A stretch of DNA of 64,000 bases. It comes from Apoda limacodes (lineage: Eukaryota > Arthropoda > Insecta > Lepidoptera > Limacodidae). The stretch covers positions 3,654,563-3,718,562 of the forward strand of contig OX291540.1 in assembly GCA_946406115.1 (NCBI GenBank), read 5' to 3'. This document shows positions 33,746-47,300 of the stretch, piece by piece. Position 1 is the first letter of the stretch, and every line of letters begins with the position of its first letter. A program made the translations under genes and the position numbers. The notes beneath the pieces are model-generated. The model ran no database searches and was not told the DNA's origin. It saw nothing but the letters and a program-made list of their open reading frames with translations.

Positions 33746-34165
33746 TTATACAGTATTGTACATATCATTTGGGTTGCCATTATAAAGTAAATCCGGAAGT
33801 TTATGCAATAAGTTAGATTTAAACGATTCAATCCGTTTAGTGTTTATTGGTATAAAGTTAATTTCCTTTTTAGTAATTCTATCCTTTCTTTCTAAAACCA
33901 CTAACTGTCCACAATGATCTAACTCTAGATTGCTTATAATTGATTTTTGATTTGGTTTTATGTCAGTAAATATATTGTCGATGCAAGTGGCACTAGATAC
34001 AGCAATTCTAGTTGGTTCACAAAACAAATTATTTAAATTAAAAAACCGAAATAAGGCAAGCAATCTGATGCTTCGTGAGCTATTTTCTAAAATGATTATA
34101 CTAAAGTATCCACAAACAATGATTTGTTTATTAGAATTGCTGATCTTATCCAGCACTTCTTCCAT
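33746..34165 (-). pseudogene. LINE endonuclease fragment (jockey/CR1-like)
   Basis: A 139-codon frame contains QIIVCGYFSIIILE in the place of the GDFN block, FNLNNLFCEPTRIAVSSATC and IDNIFTD, then LELDHCGQLVVLE, the SDH-like block. The catalytic Asp-Asn of GDFN reads GYFS, so it is inactive. The fragment is isolated; the RT of this element is not next to it. Confidence 0.7.
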
Positions 34166-34254
34166 AATAATAAAGCCTTTTATTTTTTCAATTTCTTTAC
34201 AATTTTTGCGTGTTAGTAGTGTTTTTTTATATATTTATATTCTATGTTAGTTTC

Positions 34255-35212
34255 TTAGCTTAATTAAGGTTTTCTAAATGGATCCCAGTTGGGCAAAGGC
34301 CTCCTCCATTTCGTTCCATTTCTTCCTATTTTTTCCTTTTTTGAGCCAGTTACTTCCGCCAATCTCTATAATTTCATCGGTCCACCTATTTTGTGGTCTA
34401 CCTTCTTTTCTTTTTCCTATCGGTCCCTTCCATGTTGTGGTTTGCACAGTCCATCTATTGTCTGTTAGTCGTGAAATGTGTCCGGCCCATTGCCATTTTA
34501 GTTTTAATGCCTGATTTAAAGCGTCAATTAACTTTTTTTTCTTCCTTATCGTCTTGCTGTGTATCTTGTTTATCTTCCATAATTTTAGCATGCTCCGTTC
34601 TATTCCGCGCTGGCATGTCCTAATTGATTATTTTACTTTATTCGTAAAAACCCATGTTTGGCAAACATATAGCATAGTCGGTAGCACGCAGGTTTCCATT
34701 ACAGTTTTCTTCATATCTAGATTGTAATTGCCTTTTAAAATTTCCTTTTGACTCCAATATTTTTTCGATGCTAGATTTATTCGACGGTTGATTTCTTCTT
34801 CGTTACTATTTCATGTTGAAAGATATTAACTTGCCTAGGTATATATATTTTTTTACAATCTCCAGTGTTTGTGATCCGACGTTTATTAATACTGATTGAC
34901 CATTTGTCATGATTTTTTTTTTACTGAAGTTCATTTCTAAGCCTACTGTGGCACTTTTTTGATGTAATTGGTTAAGCATTGTTTCCAATCGTTTTGGGTT
35001 CTCATTAAAGATGACAATATCGTCGGCAAATCTAAGATGACTTATGAAGTCTTTGTTGATCTTTATACCGTTATTCTTCCAGTCTATGTTATTAAAAACT
35101 TCTTCCAGTACGGCTATAAATAGCTTAGGAGATAGAGGGTCTCCTTGTCTAACTCCTCTTTCTATGAGAAAGACATTCCATGTATATTCTGATGCACCAG
35201 GTTCAATGGAAT
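34255..35212 (-). pseudogene. RTE-type LINE, 3' half
   Basis: From 35205 downward the minus strand reads GVRQGDPLSPKLFIA (RT block with PLSP), LRFADDIVIF (catalytic FADD), and in 34988-34806 the thumb-proximal YLGKLIS. After a gap, the C-terminal part (34591-34274) has WQWAGHISRLTDNRWT and GRPQNRWTDEI, typical of RTE. A frame break lies near 34800. The 5' part and endonuclease are missing. It is a different family from the fragment just downstream. Confidence 0.85.
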
Positions 35213-35589
35213 ATTATTTTTAGTATGACAAAGTATGTTTTTTTGTTTCTGTTTGCATAAAACTTGAGTGGACATAGATTGATCATTTACATTTTAGAAC
35301 AAATTATGAAAATCTTAAATGTGGTTATTTTATGTGGTCATTTCATCTATGTGTAGGTAGGTAGGTATCTGCATACTTCCCGTTTATATCTTGAACCATT
35401 ACCTACTTATTTTGTGCCTAGGCTTTGGCCTAGTTAGGTACTCAACCTTGTCGTTGCAGATTGCATGATATAGTATAGCTAATGATTTAAAAATATATAC
35501 CTGGAGGGCCGAGCTTTTCTCGTTTTTTTTTAACAACGCCATCTATTGTCAAGTAGCCTTAAGTGTTGCTGTGTCGGTAAGAATACTAG

Positions 35590-35800
35590 TATTACTACCT
35601 GCCAATAGATGTTAGAAAAATCATATTTTTCAGTTTATCAATGCCTGAAAATACGAATAAAACTTTTTTCTATCGATTTAAACCCCCTGCATACTAAATT
35701 TCATGAATATCGTTGAAGCAGTTTCCGAGATTCAGATTATATATATACATAGGTATATATATACAAGAATTGCTCGTTTAAAGGTATTAGATTCCTTAGT
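35590..35800 (+). repeat. 3' part of a common lepidopteran repeat
   Basis: CCCCCTGCATACTAAATTTC, ATGAATATCGTTGAAGCAGT, then after a TA run TACAAGAATTGCTCGTTTAA is a segment order I recognise from many lepidopteran repeats. No coding sequence. Family name not assigned. Confidence 0.45.
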
Positions 35801-38800
35801 AAGACAACTGTCAACCTGTAACATATCGTTTTATGTTACTTTGAAAATAGACATGAAAGTAAATATGGTGAACTGAATTTATGTGCAATACTTAGAAACT
35901 TGAGTTATTTTCTTAAGTGAATAGGTGCTTACATCTGTGTTGTGCTTACACAGTTAATTTCGTCTACGATGACAGGAATCTTTTAACAAGTTTAAAAACT
36001 TGTTAAAAATATTTAATCTTTAAATATGTCAACTAAGTTTGGTGACTTGAACTATGAAAAGGTCACATACTCAAACTGTATCTTTATTACTATAATAAAT
36101 AGAGTATAATTTCATTTTTCACTATTAAAATGCGAGAACCTCTAAGCCGTGTGAACGGAATTCCAAGAAACGAACCTCGAAAACGTAGTGAGTTGAGAGT
36201 CATCCTGTGGCAGCAATAGAGGGCAGTTGTGGTACAGTCACCCAGGAACAGCGTTGACGTTTGGACGTGATAGTTTAAGAATTCAAAGGAGTCGACCAAA
36301 GAGTTACAAGTGATATTTCAATTTACTTTTAATGTAGCATTTAATTCAATTTAATTTAATTAATTTAAAATTTAACTTTACAATTGTGCACTTAACAAGT
36401 AAAATCTTGATGGTTGGGGCTCTTCATACAATTGGTAAACAGTATCATTTTTTTTTAATTGTTATCATATATTTCTTCTTTTAACTTTTAGATTCATATT
36501 TAATTCACTAATTTCTTCGGATAACTTAGTTTAATAGGATGTATGTAATAAAGACGAATGCATGTTTTATTGATGACTAAAGTGTGTAATATGTATGCTT
36601 AAAGGAATTTTCATTAGCGTATGTCCGGGAACGACGGGTCTAATTAATAAACACTACACATACATATATGTATATATATATAGCTAATATATTCATGTAG
36701 ATGCTGATGTAACATGAGACGAGAGGTGGTCCTCTTTCGACTTCCTGCATTTTGTCTGTATTTTTCTATTATTTCTCAACTGGTTTTATAAATTAGGAGC
36801 TTTAGGCGTGAAACGAATCTTAAAGTTTCAGGTAGGGTTTTCTTTTCCTTTTTTACAGTTAGAGAAGTGAAATTCGACAGTGACAGCAAACATCGGACAA
36901 CGACTGCAATATTTTTGACTTATCATTTAGTTGGAGTAGGGGGCGAGCTTTTGAAATCGAATTTATTTACAAAAGTGTTTGTGATTGATTGAATGTGTGT
37001 AAAATTGTTATGTTATTTTGTTTGATGTGTATTGTTTTAACTGGGTGATTACAACTACTTAAGCATTTAATTTGAAGCTTCATTAAGTGATTTTTAAACT
37101 AAATGTTTGAAAAGCTTAATACTACATGAAAATATTTAAAAACTAAATTATCCTGTCAAGAGCTCAACAACAACTATATAAAAATGTGTTTATTAGTAAA
37201 TACATTATCATAAAATCTATAGGTATTTTTATACCTAACTATTCTTCAAAGTCGTGACTTTTAAATTAAGTCAAATCACCGAATTTCATGAAGTAACAGA
37301 AAGAGATCAATCCATATAATTAATACCACCTTAAAAACACATCAAATTAATTAATTTTAACAATGAGTGAATACAATTCTCTTAAATACAAGTTCATTCT
37401 TACAACTAATTACTTCTAGAGTTGAGAGGAAATTTTAATATCTCAGTTTAACTTTTAAAAAAATATTTTTTTTGATTACATGCATTTAGGAACTCAAACC
37501 ACCCTTAGTATCTGTCGGCGTCCCAAGGGAACTAGGCAGAGCAAGGGGGAACTTCTCTAATGTCAGGAGCATATTAGAAAATTACTTCACAACATAGCTT
37601 CATCACCTAACTAGCTCAGCGTCATTTTCGAGTTTATAGCTTCGGGAAATGATGTATGACGGTTCTGGGAGACTCTTGGAGGTAGCCTTTGACCTGGTCA
37701 GCGTGTTGGAATCCAGTTTATGCTAGGCGTCATATAATTGTTTCCTACGTGGCTATGGAATTGGAAATGTTCGTCGCGAGCAGACGTTAGACTAGGTAAA
37801 TACAAAAAATGTTTGAATTTTGCTTTCCAACATCGATATTAAGATATTCTATGTCTTAGGAGTCTAGTATGACTTAGAGGCCTAGGATGTCTGCAGACTT
37901 TAGGAGAGAAGTATGATTGTGTAATAGGTATTATTTTAGGGGGAGATTGAACAATCTATGTCTGAGTCTGAGAGTGATACTTGTGAGATGATCTGAAAAT
38001 CTGGTTAGATGGTTCGAAATTTATATTAAAGATTTCAGGAATCGTGTTATATTAGGTTGCTTATTCTTAATTTTCAAGAGGAAGATTGTATCTCTGGTTT
38101 TCTCTTATCTTATATTTGTTTAAAGTTCCAGATTTAAGTAAATATATTATATTTAATATATTTTATTATATAATTCTACACATACACTTATTATTATACA
38201 AGATTTTATACATATACGTTGTCAATCACACATAATCACAAAATTAAGGCGATGTATGATGTATATAAGGAGAGATGTATTGTGTATCGGAACTTCTAAT
38301 GAGATTTTGAATGATAGAGAATATGTTCTGATAATTAGATTTTCTTTTCAGCCATGAATATTATAATATACTTATTAGTGTTTCCATTTATTAATTATTT
38401 TGTAAAATCTGTTGTTTGAGTTGCTGTCTGTAAATGTTCAACGGGAATCGACAAAGGGGTGCAGACGTCATGTACCTATGGGACTGGAGATACTTCAGGA
38501 CTATAATGCTGAAATTCATAAAGCTGAGTATAATTAATTACTATTTGAACTTTTCACTTGTATGGCATTACTTTAATTCTATTCTATCACATAAATATAT
38601 TAAATAATTAGGTCTTTTATTGTACTTAGGTAATGCCCAATTTCAGTGAAGTTCTAAAATACGAGAATTAAACACAAACTCACTGAAAAATTGATTTAGG
38701 CTAATTTGTTTTCTTATGAGAAAAGATCAATTAATTTAGCTTACTGTTTCAATCATTTATGTACTTTAATGTTAATCTATTTCAATGTGTATTAATTTAA

Positions 38801-40589
38801 TTTTCTTTCACCGTCCTTTTTTGATTATGGCCTTTAATTGGCCCATCATAACTCGCTGACAGTTATAATTAGTACATCCTAAACACTCAATTTGTATTTC
38901 TTGTTTCTCATGTTTTTTTTTTGAGTGTTTTGAATTTTTATGTTACGTAGTAAATAGAGTCACTGGACAGCCTTTATGTGTAGAGATCTTAAATAGATTG
39001 CGGTTTTTCTATTTAAAAATCTCGAGGAGAGGGCAACAGATATGATTGGTCAAATTATCATAATTAATTTGGTAATTACAAAAAAGCAGAATTAATTATA
39101 TCTGTTTGGAGATAAGGATAAAGGGTCCAATTAATTAAAAATGCTTCTTAACTTCTAATTTGATATTTGTAATTTTATTTGTTGATTTATAATTTCATAT
39201 TTTATTTTAAATTTTTATTTTTTTTTAAAAACTAAGATTCAAAAATCTATATTATTAATTATTATGAATTCAATATATACACACTTTTATTTTCGAATTC
39301 CCGGAGCGGATAAGCGAATTCAGTGTGGTGTGAGCATGAACGACAAGCGGGAACCTACGAGCTTACTCCGGTTTTACAATGGCGAGACGTTCAGTCTCTA
39401 TAGCTAAGTTATAAACAATAGTCTTTAGGATATTTATATTTTTTTTTCTACCAAATTATATTTCATCAAAATCAACTAAAGTCTTTCCTCTTCATTATTT
39501 TTGCAAGGGGGAGTTTTACAAACCTCTTTCATATAACTATGTTACGGTATTAAGCTTTAACCCTAGGGATATAACCATATCACGGCTTCAACCATCTTAC
39601 ACTAACAATGTATGTAATATTACGTTATGATACAAGTGAACAGAGCTCACGAGTGTCATATGACATTTTTCAACACACCTGACGGATGGCAAAAACTTAT
39701 ATAATTATTTTCAGTAAATACTCATACCTATATTTAATAATCACTACCGCACAAGCGCGTAATGGACGCTATTAAATGCTGTAAGCGGTGCATTAAAGGC
39801 TGTTTAATGAGCAAGTGTGTTAAAAATTGAATTTACAACCTTCATTTTAAGTTAAATTCTAGCTACTTTCAGAACATTAGTGATATAAATAAAATAACAT
39901 CAGGCTCGTTAATATTAAAGTTCAAATAATTCTAGATATTTAATTTCGGCTAATAATAATAATAGTGTCCCCCTCTCATTTTCACAAGGTATTTTACGTT
40001 TACGTGGAAAACTGCGTTGCGTATACTTTAATCATTTTATAGGACTTTTTTAGTTTTTTTATACTTTTCTTTACAGAAAAAAATCAGGTAGTTGCAGCTC
40101 ATTAGCGTTGTCGCTTTCTAAAATGTGGCCCATTTCTGAGGCCATAGGACAAATAGATTATTGTTAACTGCTACCCAATGGGGTATGTTATAATGATAAC
40201 ATATTCTATGAAAATTTCAGGCTTCTACCTATTTCGACTAAAAAGATAATGGACAGACAGACAAACAGCGTAGGCTTAGTAATCCGTTGGCACTACATAC
40301 GGTAGAAAGTTATGTGACTTCACTGCCACCAACACACGCAACGTCACGTCAGTATTAAAAAATAGTCAGTTATTGGATGGCTATTTTTTGTAAACAGCAC
40401 TACCAGCTGCACTACTGTAGTATAGGTATAAAGGCACATGGTCATAGCTAAGAAATAAATCTAAGGTTACCAGTATAATTTTATTTGTCGTAGTTTTTAA
40501 TTTTGTTCTATTTATTTTAATTTTATTTGTAATAATATTGAAAAATGTGAAAACATTCGCCTATATAGTTAATTGACTCTGGCCTAAAA
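35801..40589. other. Gene-free AT-rich stretch
   Basis: I see no coding frame of any family, and no large inverted repeats. The small minus frame at 36090-36299 is unsupported. Regulatory function cannot be judged. Confidence 0.45.
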
Positions 40590-42000
40590 AAAAATCAGTA
40601 CAGGATTTTAGCGATCAGCATTCCGTGCTGCCTTTCAAAAATCCTAGAAAGAGTGGAGTGTATGCAGCTTACTGCTTACCTGGAGACTAATAACATACTT
40701 CCTCAATTTCAGTCAGGATTCAGAAAGTAACACAGCATATCTACTGCCATCATAGATGTCGTAGACAATATATTAGTTTCACAGGGCACGAAGCAAGGTA
40801 CTATTATGGTCCTACTTGTTTTTTCCCGGGCGTTTGATTCTTTAAATATTCCTCTTTTATTGTCCAAACTTACGTATTACGGGTTTAATCATGACACAGT
40901 CAAATGGTTTTCTAGCTACTTAAGTAATCACACACAGATAGTTGGTATTAATAAAACTGACGGTACTCGCAGGATTTCGAACCCGTGTCCTGTGGATAGA
41001 GGAGTTCCCCAAGGATCCATATTAGGCCCCATTCTCTTTATACTATATACTGCTGATATTTGCAGCAAGTATATCTGTCATTTGATCCTCAGCAAATTGA
41101 CAGTGCACTAGCCAAAATTAACCAAGATCTATATAGCATTGCATTATGGTCAGAGGCAAATAAACTAGTTCTTAATGCATAATGATAGACTATGTGTGTA
41201 GCAAAAGCCTTGAAGTAAATATTCTTGGTAAACAGGTTGAGCGTGTATCGGAGGTTCGTATTTTGGGCGTGCTGATGGATTTAGGGCTTCGTTTTGGAGG
41301 CCACATCCTCGAGATCGCACGAAACTGATTTTACAGGCTCAAAATTCTTTACAGAGTTCGTGATTATATGAGTGAGGTACTTCGCGCACTGCTGTGTGAC
41401 TTATTCTATCTAAGCTGAGCTATGCAGACGTTGTATATGGTCTCAAACTGCTGGCAAAAACAGAACTAACAGTACAAAGAGTTACAAAATGGGTGTGCAA
41501 GGTTGATTTTTAACATTCCCCCCGTATTCATATAAACCCTTATTTAAATACCTCAAATATTCTGAAAATGTCACTTCGCAGAGAATTACACTTAGCTACG
41601 CTGATATTTGGAGTTTTTTAATCAAATAGGCCTGAATACCTCTTAGCAAAATTTAAGCGGCGAAGAATAGACAATGCTCGTGATATGAGGATCCTCAACA
41701 GTGTTCTGAATTTACCTCAGCATCGAACCACAGCGTTTCGCGGAAGTTTTAGGTACGCAGCCACCAAATGCTGGAACAGTATACCTCCACCCGTTCGCGC
41801 ACTCAATACTATTAGAACATTTAAATTAACACTAAAAAAACATTTTCTACTGTTTCAAAAAAAATATGAAACTAGTATTAGGTTGCCAAGATATTCCCAA
41901 CATGGCTTCGATGCGAAAATGAAACAGGTACGTATAATAATTAAAATAAATATATTATTCTAAATTTCATATAATTTTTATTTACTTTTACATGTAAATT
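40590..42000 (+). pseudogene. Dead LINE of a third family, RT and C-terminal part
   Basis: Frames include FSRAFDSLNIPLLLSKLTYY (the first catalytic Asp block, with FSRAFD), RGVPQGSILGPILFILYTAD, then DSALAKINQDLYSIALWSEA and, near the end, NLPQHRTTAFRGSFRYAATK with CWNSIPPPVRALNTI (41685-41963). The catalytic YADD block is deleted: ILYTADICSKY runs directly into the part normally downstream of it. Several stops and frameshifts lie in 41100-41690. The endonuclease is absent. Jockey/CR1-like. Confidence 0.82.
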
Positions 42001-42739
42001 ATATACTATTATATTTTACAAATAGAAATACACGTTTTATCTAATTTCTTTTATTATACTTTATAGTGACGACCGTGTCACTGCGCAGATACAGCGTTTT
42101 ACTCTGGGTTCCGCTGAAAATCAGCGCTGCAGCAGCTGTTTTTGCAGCATAAGCTGAGTCGGCGCCGCGCCCTGCCCATATAATAGGTTTCATGATTTGT
42201 CTATTTGTTTTATGAAAATTAATTTGTGCCCATTGTTTTTTGTATTTTTATTATAAATGTATTTATTGTGAGCGTCATGATGTTGATTAAATGTCTGTCT
42301 GGGTCTATAATTGATGAGTGAAGGGAAACATCATGACAGAACCTGGACCACTGGACGTTGAGCTCATGTTGAATGTTAACAAAATTGATCCTTTTAATTT
42401 TTACAATAGTTACGGTTTACGTGGGGTATTAAAGTCTTCCATGCTTGCTGCAACACGAAATCCTCTAAGCATTTTCGATTTTGATTTATTTTATTATTCT
42501 ATATTTTTATTTTTAAAATTTAAAATAGCGGATCCAATATGGCGTCCATTTTAAACTTCGATATCATGAAAAAGAAAAGTTGCTCGTTTGAAATATAATT
42601 AAATAATTGCTGCCCTACTAAATAAGATCAAAGTTGGTAAGCGAGCTATACATTGGGAGTTTCATTGCACAATAAAACAGAAATAAGTTAATTCACAAAA
42701 AAATACCGAAGCTACAACCATAGCTCAAATAGTTAGCAA

Positions 42740-42895
42740 GCTGCATACTCCCAGATGGACGGACGCAGGGTAGTTGGCTTGGATTGTTAGAGCCGCAGGA
42801 AGCCATTACATGCAGATGGCTGAAGACTGGCCGTTGTGGAAACATATGCGGGAGGCCTACACAGTCAGCAGTGGACGTGGAGGCTGAAATGATGA
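42740..42895 (+). pseudogene. RTE-type C-terminal scrap
   Basis: Plus-strand codons give RAAGSHYMQMAEDWPLWKHM, then REAYTVSS, the typical RTE C-terminal ending, directly before the putative 3' end of the ABCD gene. Confidence 0.7.
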
Positions 42896-42904
42896 TCTTG
42901 AAAA

Positions 42905-44263
42905 TAAAAATGCGCACACTTCATATAAAACCCATTTATTTAGTCGTCAAGCCCCCCTGACGTCACTACTGACTACACAGTATGTACAACTCAACCTTTC
43001 TCACAGGAAGATATCTACAAATAAATAAAACAATAATTACTACAAAGTGTAACATCGATATGTCCAATTCTTTTTTGAAAAAATAAAAACAAAAATATAT
43101 CAATACAAAATATAAGTAATAAAAGATGCCGAATTCCAAAGATATAACTCTTAGCATAAAAAATAAAGACATCGAATTAACACCCGAAAATTCAATTACT
43201 TTTTCAAATATCGCATTTACTCACATTTTGTTTTCAGTAAATATTGTTTTTCAGTGCCGACATAAATATTTTTAAAGTTTATTTAACGAGTATAAATTAC
43301 TCTCTCATCGTCTATCAATCATAAGAATAAAGTAGTGGGACAAAAGGCGTGTTTAATTTTTTACTTTAATAACTGCACAATTAAATCAAAATCAAAATAA
43401 AACGAATCACTTAATACAATAACATTACAACATAGGAAATAAACAGCCACAAAAATCTCATATAAAAAAAATATTCTCCTCCATTGGGTATAATTTGCTT
43501 ATAAGTCAATCTCAAATCAAGTTTTACTTCTTAGCAAAAAGCAAATACAGTTATTTGATTTTAAGTATTACAAGAATATACAATAAATTAGAAAATTAAT
43601 AAACAAATGTTGAAAAATATAAGCCAAAAAGGTTTATGATAAAAATGGTCATAAAACATAAAAATAATTTCGTAAACTTAAAGCTACCTAATATAAATTC
43701 ACTTAAAACATAGATAATCACAGGTTTTTAAAAACTTTCCATAGAATTACAAAAAAAAATATATAACAATAATGGTAAACGTCCATCAATCATCCTTACA
43801 ATTTACTCGAAATTCATATACATTAATATGAAATAAGAATAGCCAAAAACACAAAAATCGTTCGACGAGAATGTTCACGATGGTTTAGGTACATTGTACG
43901 AACGTACGTACGTATACTTACAAACACCAAATGCACGTAAAGGTACATAAAAAAGTAAAAATTCTCTACTACAACTTATCATCTTCCTTTTACCTAAATC
44001 TCTGCTAATACTGTCTTAGAACTAAACAAATACCTAAACAACAAATCGGTGACCCTGTCAAAAGATATTTTTTCACAGCTGCTTTAAGAATATCTGATAG
44101 GTTCACTATCACACCTAAACAGCGATCGTACGCCCTCATCGTCGTCATACGTTTAACTACAAAACACAAATTCGGAAATTAGTAACACTTTTCTTTAGTC
44201 GCCAATCATTTTAACAGTTTATGTACTCGACTGTACTTTGATATTGACACAATTACTTTTCTT
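42905..44263 (-). other. Putative 3' UTR of the ABCD gene
   Basis: This 1.36-kb AT-rich stretch follows the ABCD stop codon and holds no recognised repeat. AATAAA on the minus strand at 42935-42940 could be a polyadenylation signal. The actual end is not shown by sequence; an earlier signal is possible. Confidence 0.3.
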
Positions 44264-44387
44264 TTAAGCGTCATGATCTTCAGTTGACTCCGATGTAGTA
44301 TCGACGGAAGATGTACCATCTTTTTCCAACAGTCGGAAGGACCAGTTACCCGCACCATCGAATTCTAACACGTGCGTATGATATTTC
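44264..44387 (-). CDS. ABCD1-like: ABCD terminal exon
   Basis: Encodes [20 protein letters not shown] and an acidic Ser/Thr-rich tail ending TEDHDA with TAA at 44264-44266. The tail is much shorter than in vertebrate ABCD1. Acceptor CCCAG. Confidence 0.95.
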
Positions 44388-47300
44388 CTGGGAAAATTAA
44401 AAAATCATATTCACAGTTTTAAGCTTGAAAATATCAAAACATTTATTCATATTCATAATTACTTATTTATACATAGTTTACATAGTTGGTAAGCGAACAG
44501 CGACCACTGCTGTTATAATATGGAGGCGGAAGTTAATTAATAACACCTGAAGACATAAGCTATTTATTACTTTGTCGTTGCGTTCTGGGACGGCTTATGA
44601 TACAAACAATAAATAAGTTTGGCATCAAATAAAAGGTCTTGATGAGCACATTCTGAATTGTTAGCATAGGGGCAACAGCAGGGAGACTATCCCGACCGTG
44701 AGTTCCCAAGGGAATACTTTATACCGCGGACACTTTTCCACTTCCAAATAATAATAAACAAATAAATGCGAGAGTAAATTTTTCAACTACTTTTAATAAA
44801 AAAATCCATCAAATACTCGAACTTAGTTTAGAGAATTTAACTTTATGGACCCCGGTGCGAAATGACTCACAGGTCAGTACGAAATATTGGTAACTTCCGT
44901 AACTTGTTTCCTGCCTCAGTCATTTCGCACCAAGGTCCAGTATGATATAGAACTTTTTATTGAATGTAGCAGAATAATTTTTTTTATGCTTATACTCTAG
45001 TTCCCACGGGAATGGATTTTTTCGTGGGCAATACTGCGGGGCAGTCTTCACGGAGCGAGGGGGTTACCTGATTTTTTAGCAGAAAAATAGTTGAAAGGAA
45101 AATAAAAGGACAAAAAAATATTATTTCACCCAAACGAGAGTTCCGACGCGAATAGATTTTTCTTCAATTTGGCAATTGTATTGATTTTCACTATAGTGAA
45201 AGCTCAAAGGATGAAAAAAGGACATACGATACTTTTTATCCCACTAGATTTCCTACAGAAAAGCTTTCTCTGCTTTCCGGATAGTTGCCCTTTCCGGAGC
45301 ACTTTTCCGGATAGTTGCCCTTTCCGGAGCACTTTTCCTTATAGCCGAAATGGTACTATAGGTGACTGTTCGATAATGATAATGGTGTTTGGCTGGCGCA
45401 CGACTTCTCGCTGTCGGTGTGCAAATGATTTAGTACAGTACTTGATCAGCCGGGAGCTGCATCACTCGCGCCCCGCGTACTTAATTTTATGCTCACGTTC
45501 GGTTTGAACTTCGTGGTATCGACGCGTATATGGTTAAGTTCATAGGAAACAGTGTCGTGATAGTTGATTCACTGGATGTTGCTGTGCGAAGCATCATATT
45601 ACTGCAAGAAACGCTACGGTAACGCACTCAATGTTTTTTTGATATGTATATATGTGTATATAAGGTATATACCCGTCTTTATTTGGTATTAGTGTCCTAA
45701 TATTTAAAGTAAATTTCCGTCTCTTAGAGCAAGCCCCCTTGTAGGTGACATTAGCACAGACCGATTACCTAGTTTCCTAGCACCGCCACGCCGACGAGCT
45801 ACATCGATACAAGGTGAGCATTTCAATAAGTATCAGGAAGATACAGTGACTTTACAATAAGGACAGGAAATGACATAAAGTAAAAAAACCATAGCGATTA
45901 CCAAATGCAAGGCAAAAACTAATTTACCTTAATAATGACAAAAATAATCAGTGAGCAATTCAGTAATTGGCAGTCACAATGCAGCGCACCGATGCAGCTA
46001 ACCTAACCAAATAAAAGTGATGGCGACTTGACCGGCTCACTCTGAGATGTTTCTGTACCTATAGTAAACCTATCGCTCCGTCTACCTTGTGACCGTCTGG
46101 GCTATACAAAGACTCACCATACGCTGGGTCGATGCGTGATTGAGAGCAGGGTGATCCCCTCTTTGACCGCTTCCTCGTACATAACGACCTCTGTCTCCAT
46201 CGAGACGGCGCTCGTGCACTCGTCCAGTAGCGCGTATACAGGCCTGAGCACACAATAGAAAACATTTAAAAACTTACTAGTAAATATAAATAAGGTAAGT
46301 AAAGAGCTTAAGGTTTGATTTTTTATTTATATTCATTTGTTTTGGAGTGAGTTTTTTTTTCACCTTATATTTTTATTTATTTATTTATTTACTCGCAAGT
46401 GTGATGAAAAACATTTGTATGTAACACGGGTAGTGCATAAATTCCAAACTAGAGTCGTTAAAGCCCTCGGCCTCAGGCATATAAATAGCTTTTCGTTGGT
46501 AATAGCTAAAAACTTATTTTTAAATTCATTTTAACATTGTTTAAACTAGCAGAGTCGTGAGACCTGTTGAAATGAAACCCAAAAAGATACTGATTATAAA
46601 AAGTCGTCATACTTGTTTACTATAACTACTTAAAAATATACTTTTTAATTCCGATAAACATAAATAGGACGACAAATGTAAAGATTATTTAACAAGTGTA
46701 ATGGGTGAATCTTTTGTTGGTCCGGTACTGTAACAGGTCAGACACACCTGGTACGACTTTAGGGGAAGTGAAAGAATTGTAGTCTTTTTATTACAAAAAA
46801 AAAAACTTCTACGTGTCTATGATTAGGTATTTTTGATATAAAGAATAAGGAGTTTGCTTTTCAAAATAAAAACAATTGGAAGGGAAAATATAATGTCAAA
46901 AAAAATGTAACAAAATATAATAGGAGAAAAGAAAATTATTAGAATGTGTTAAATCACATAGATTTCATATATTAAAAATATTCATCGTATGTACGATTAT
47001 GAAGATTCCTTAATATATTTACTTTATAACAAACAGGAAATCCAATGTACAAGAATAGCTATATCTGATGCAAGCAGTAAAGAAATTGGAATAAAGTATG
47101 TATTTAATTTTATAATTTATTTCAGATAAATTGTCTACTGTGTAGATAGTAGCGGGGTGAATAAAACAATAAGTTTCACCCCGAATTCTGTTTGATTCGC
47201 CTCCTACCAAAGATTATCGAATATAACTATGATAAGATTAATGGTACGCCCCCTTTTACTCTTACCTCTTAGCAGCGAAGTAAATACGATGACGGCGAGT

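Noticed and set aside
45169..45507. 112-codon frame with a repeated [10 protein letters not shown]
   Set aside because: It lies in an ABCD intron and the repeat reflects a 30-bp tandem duplication; no family resemblance.
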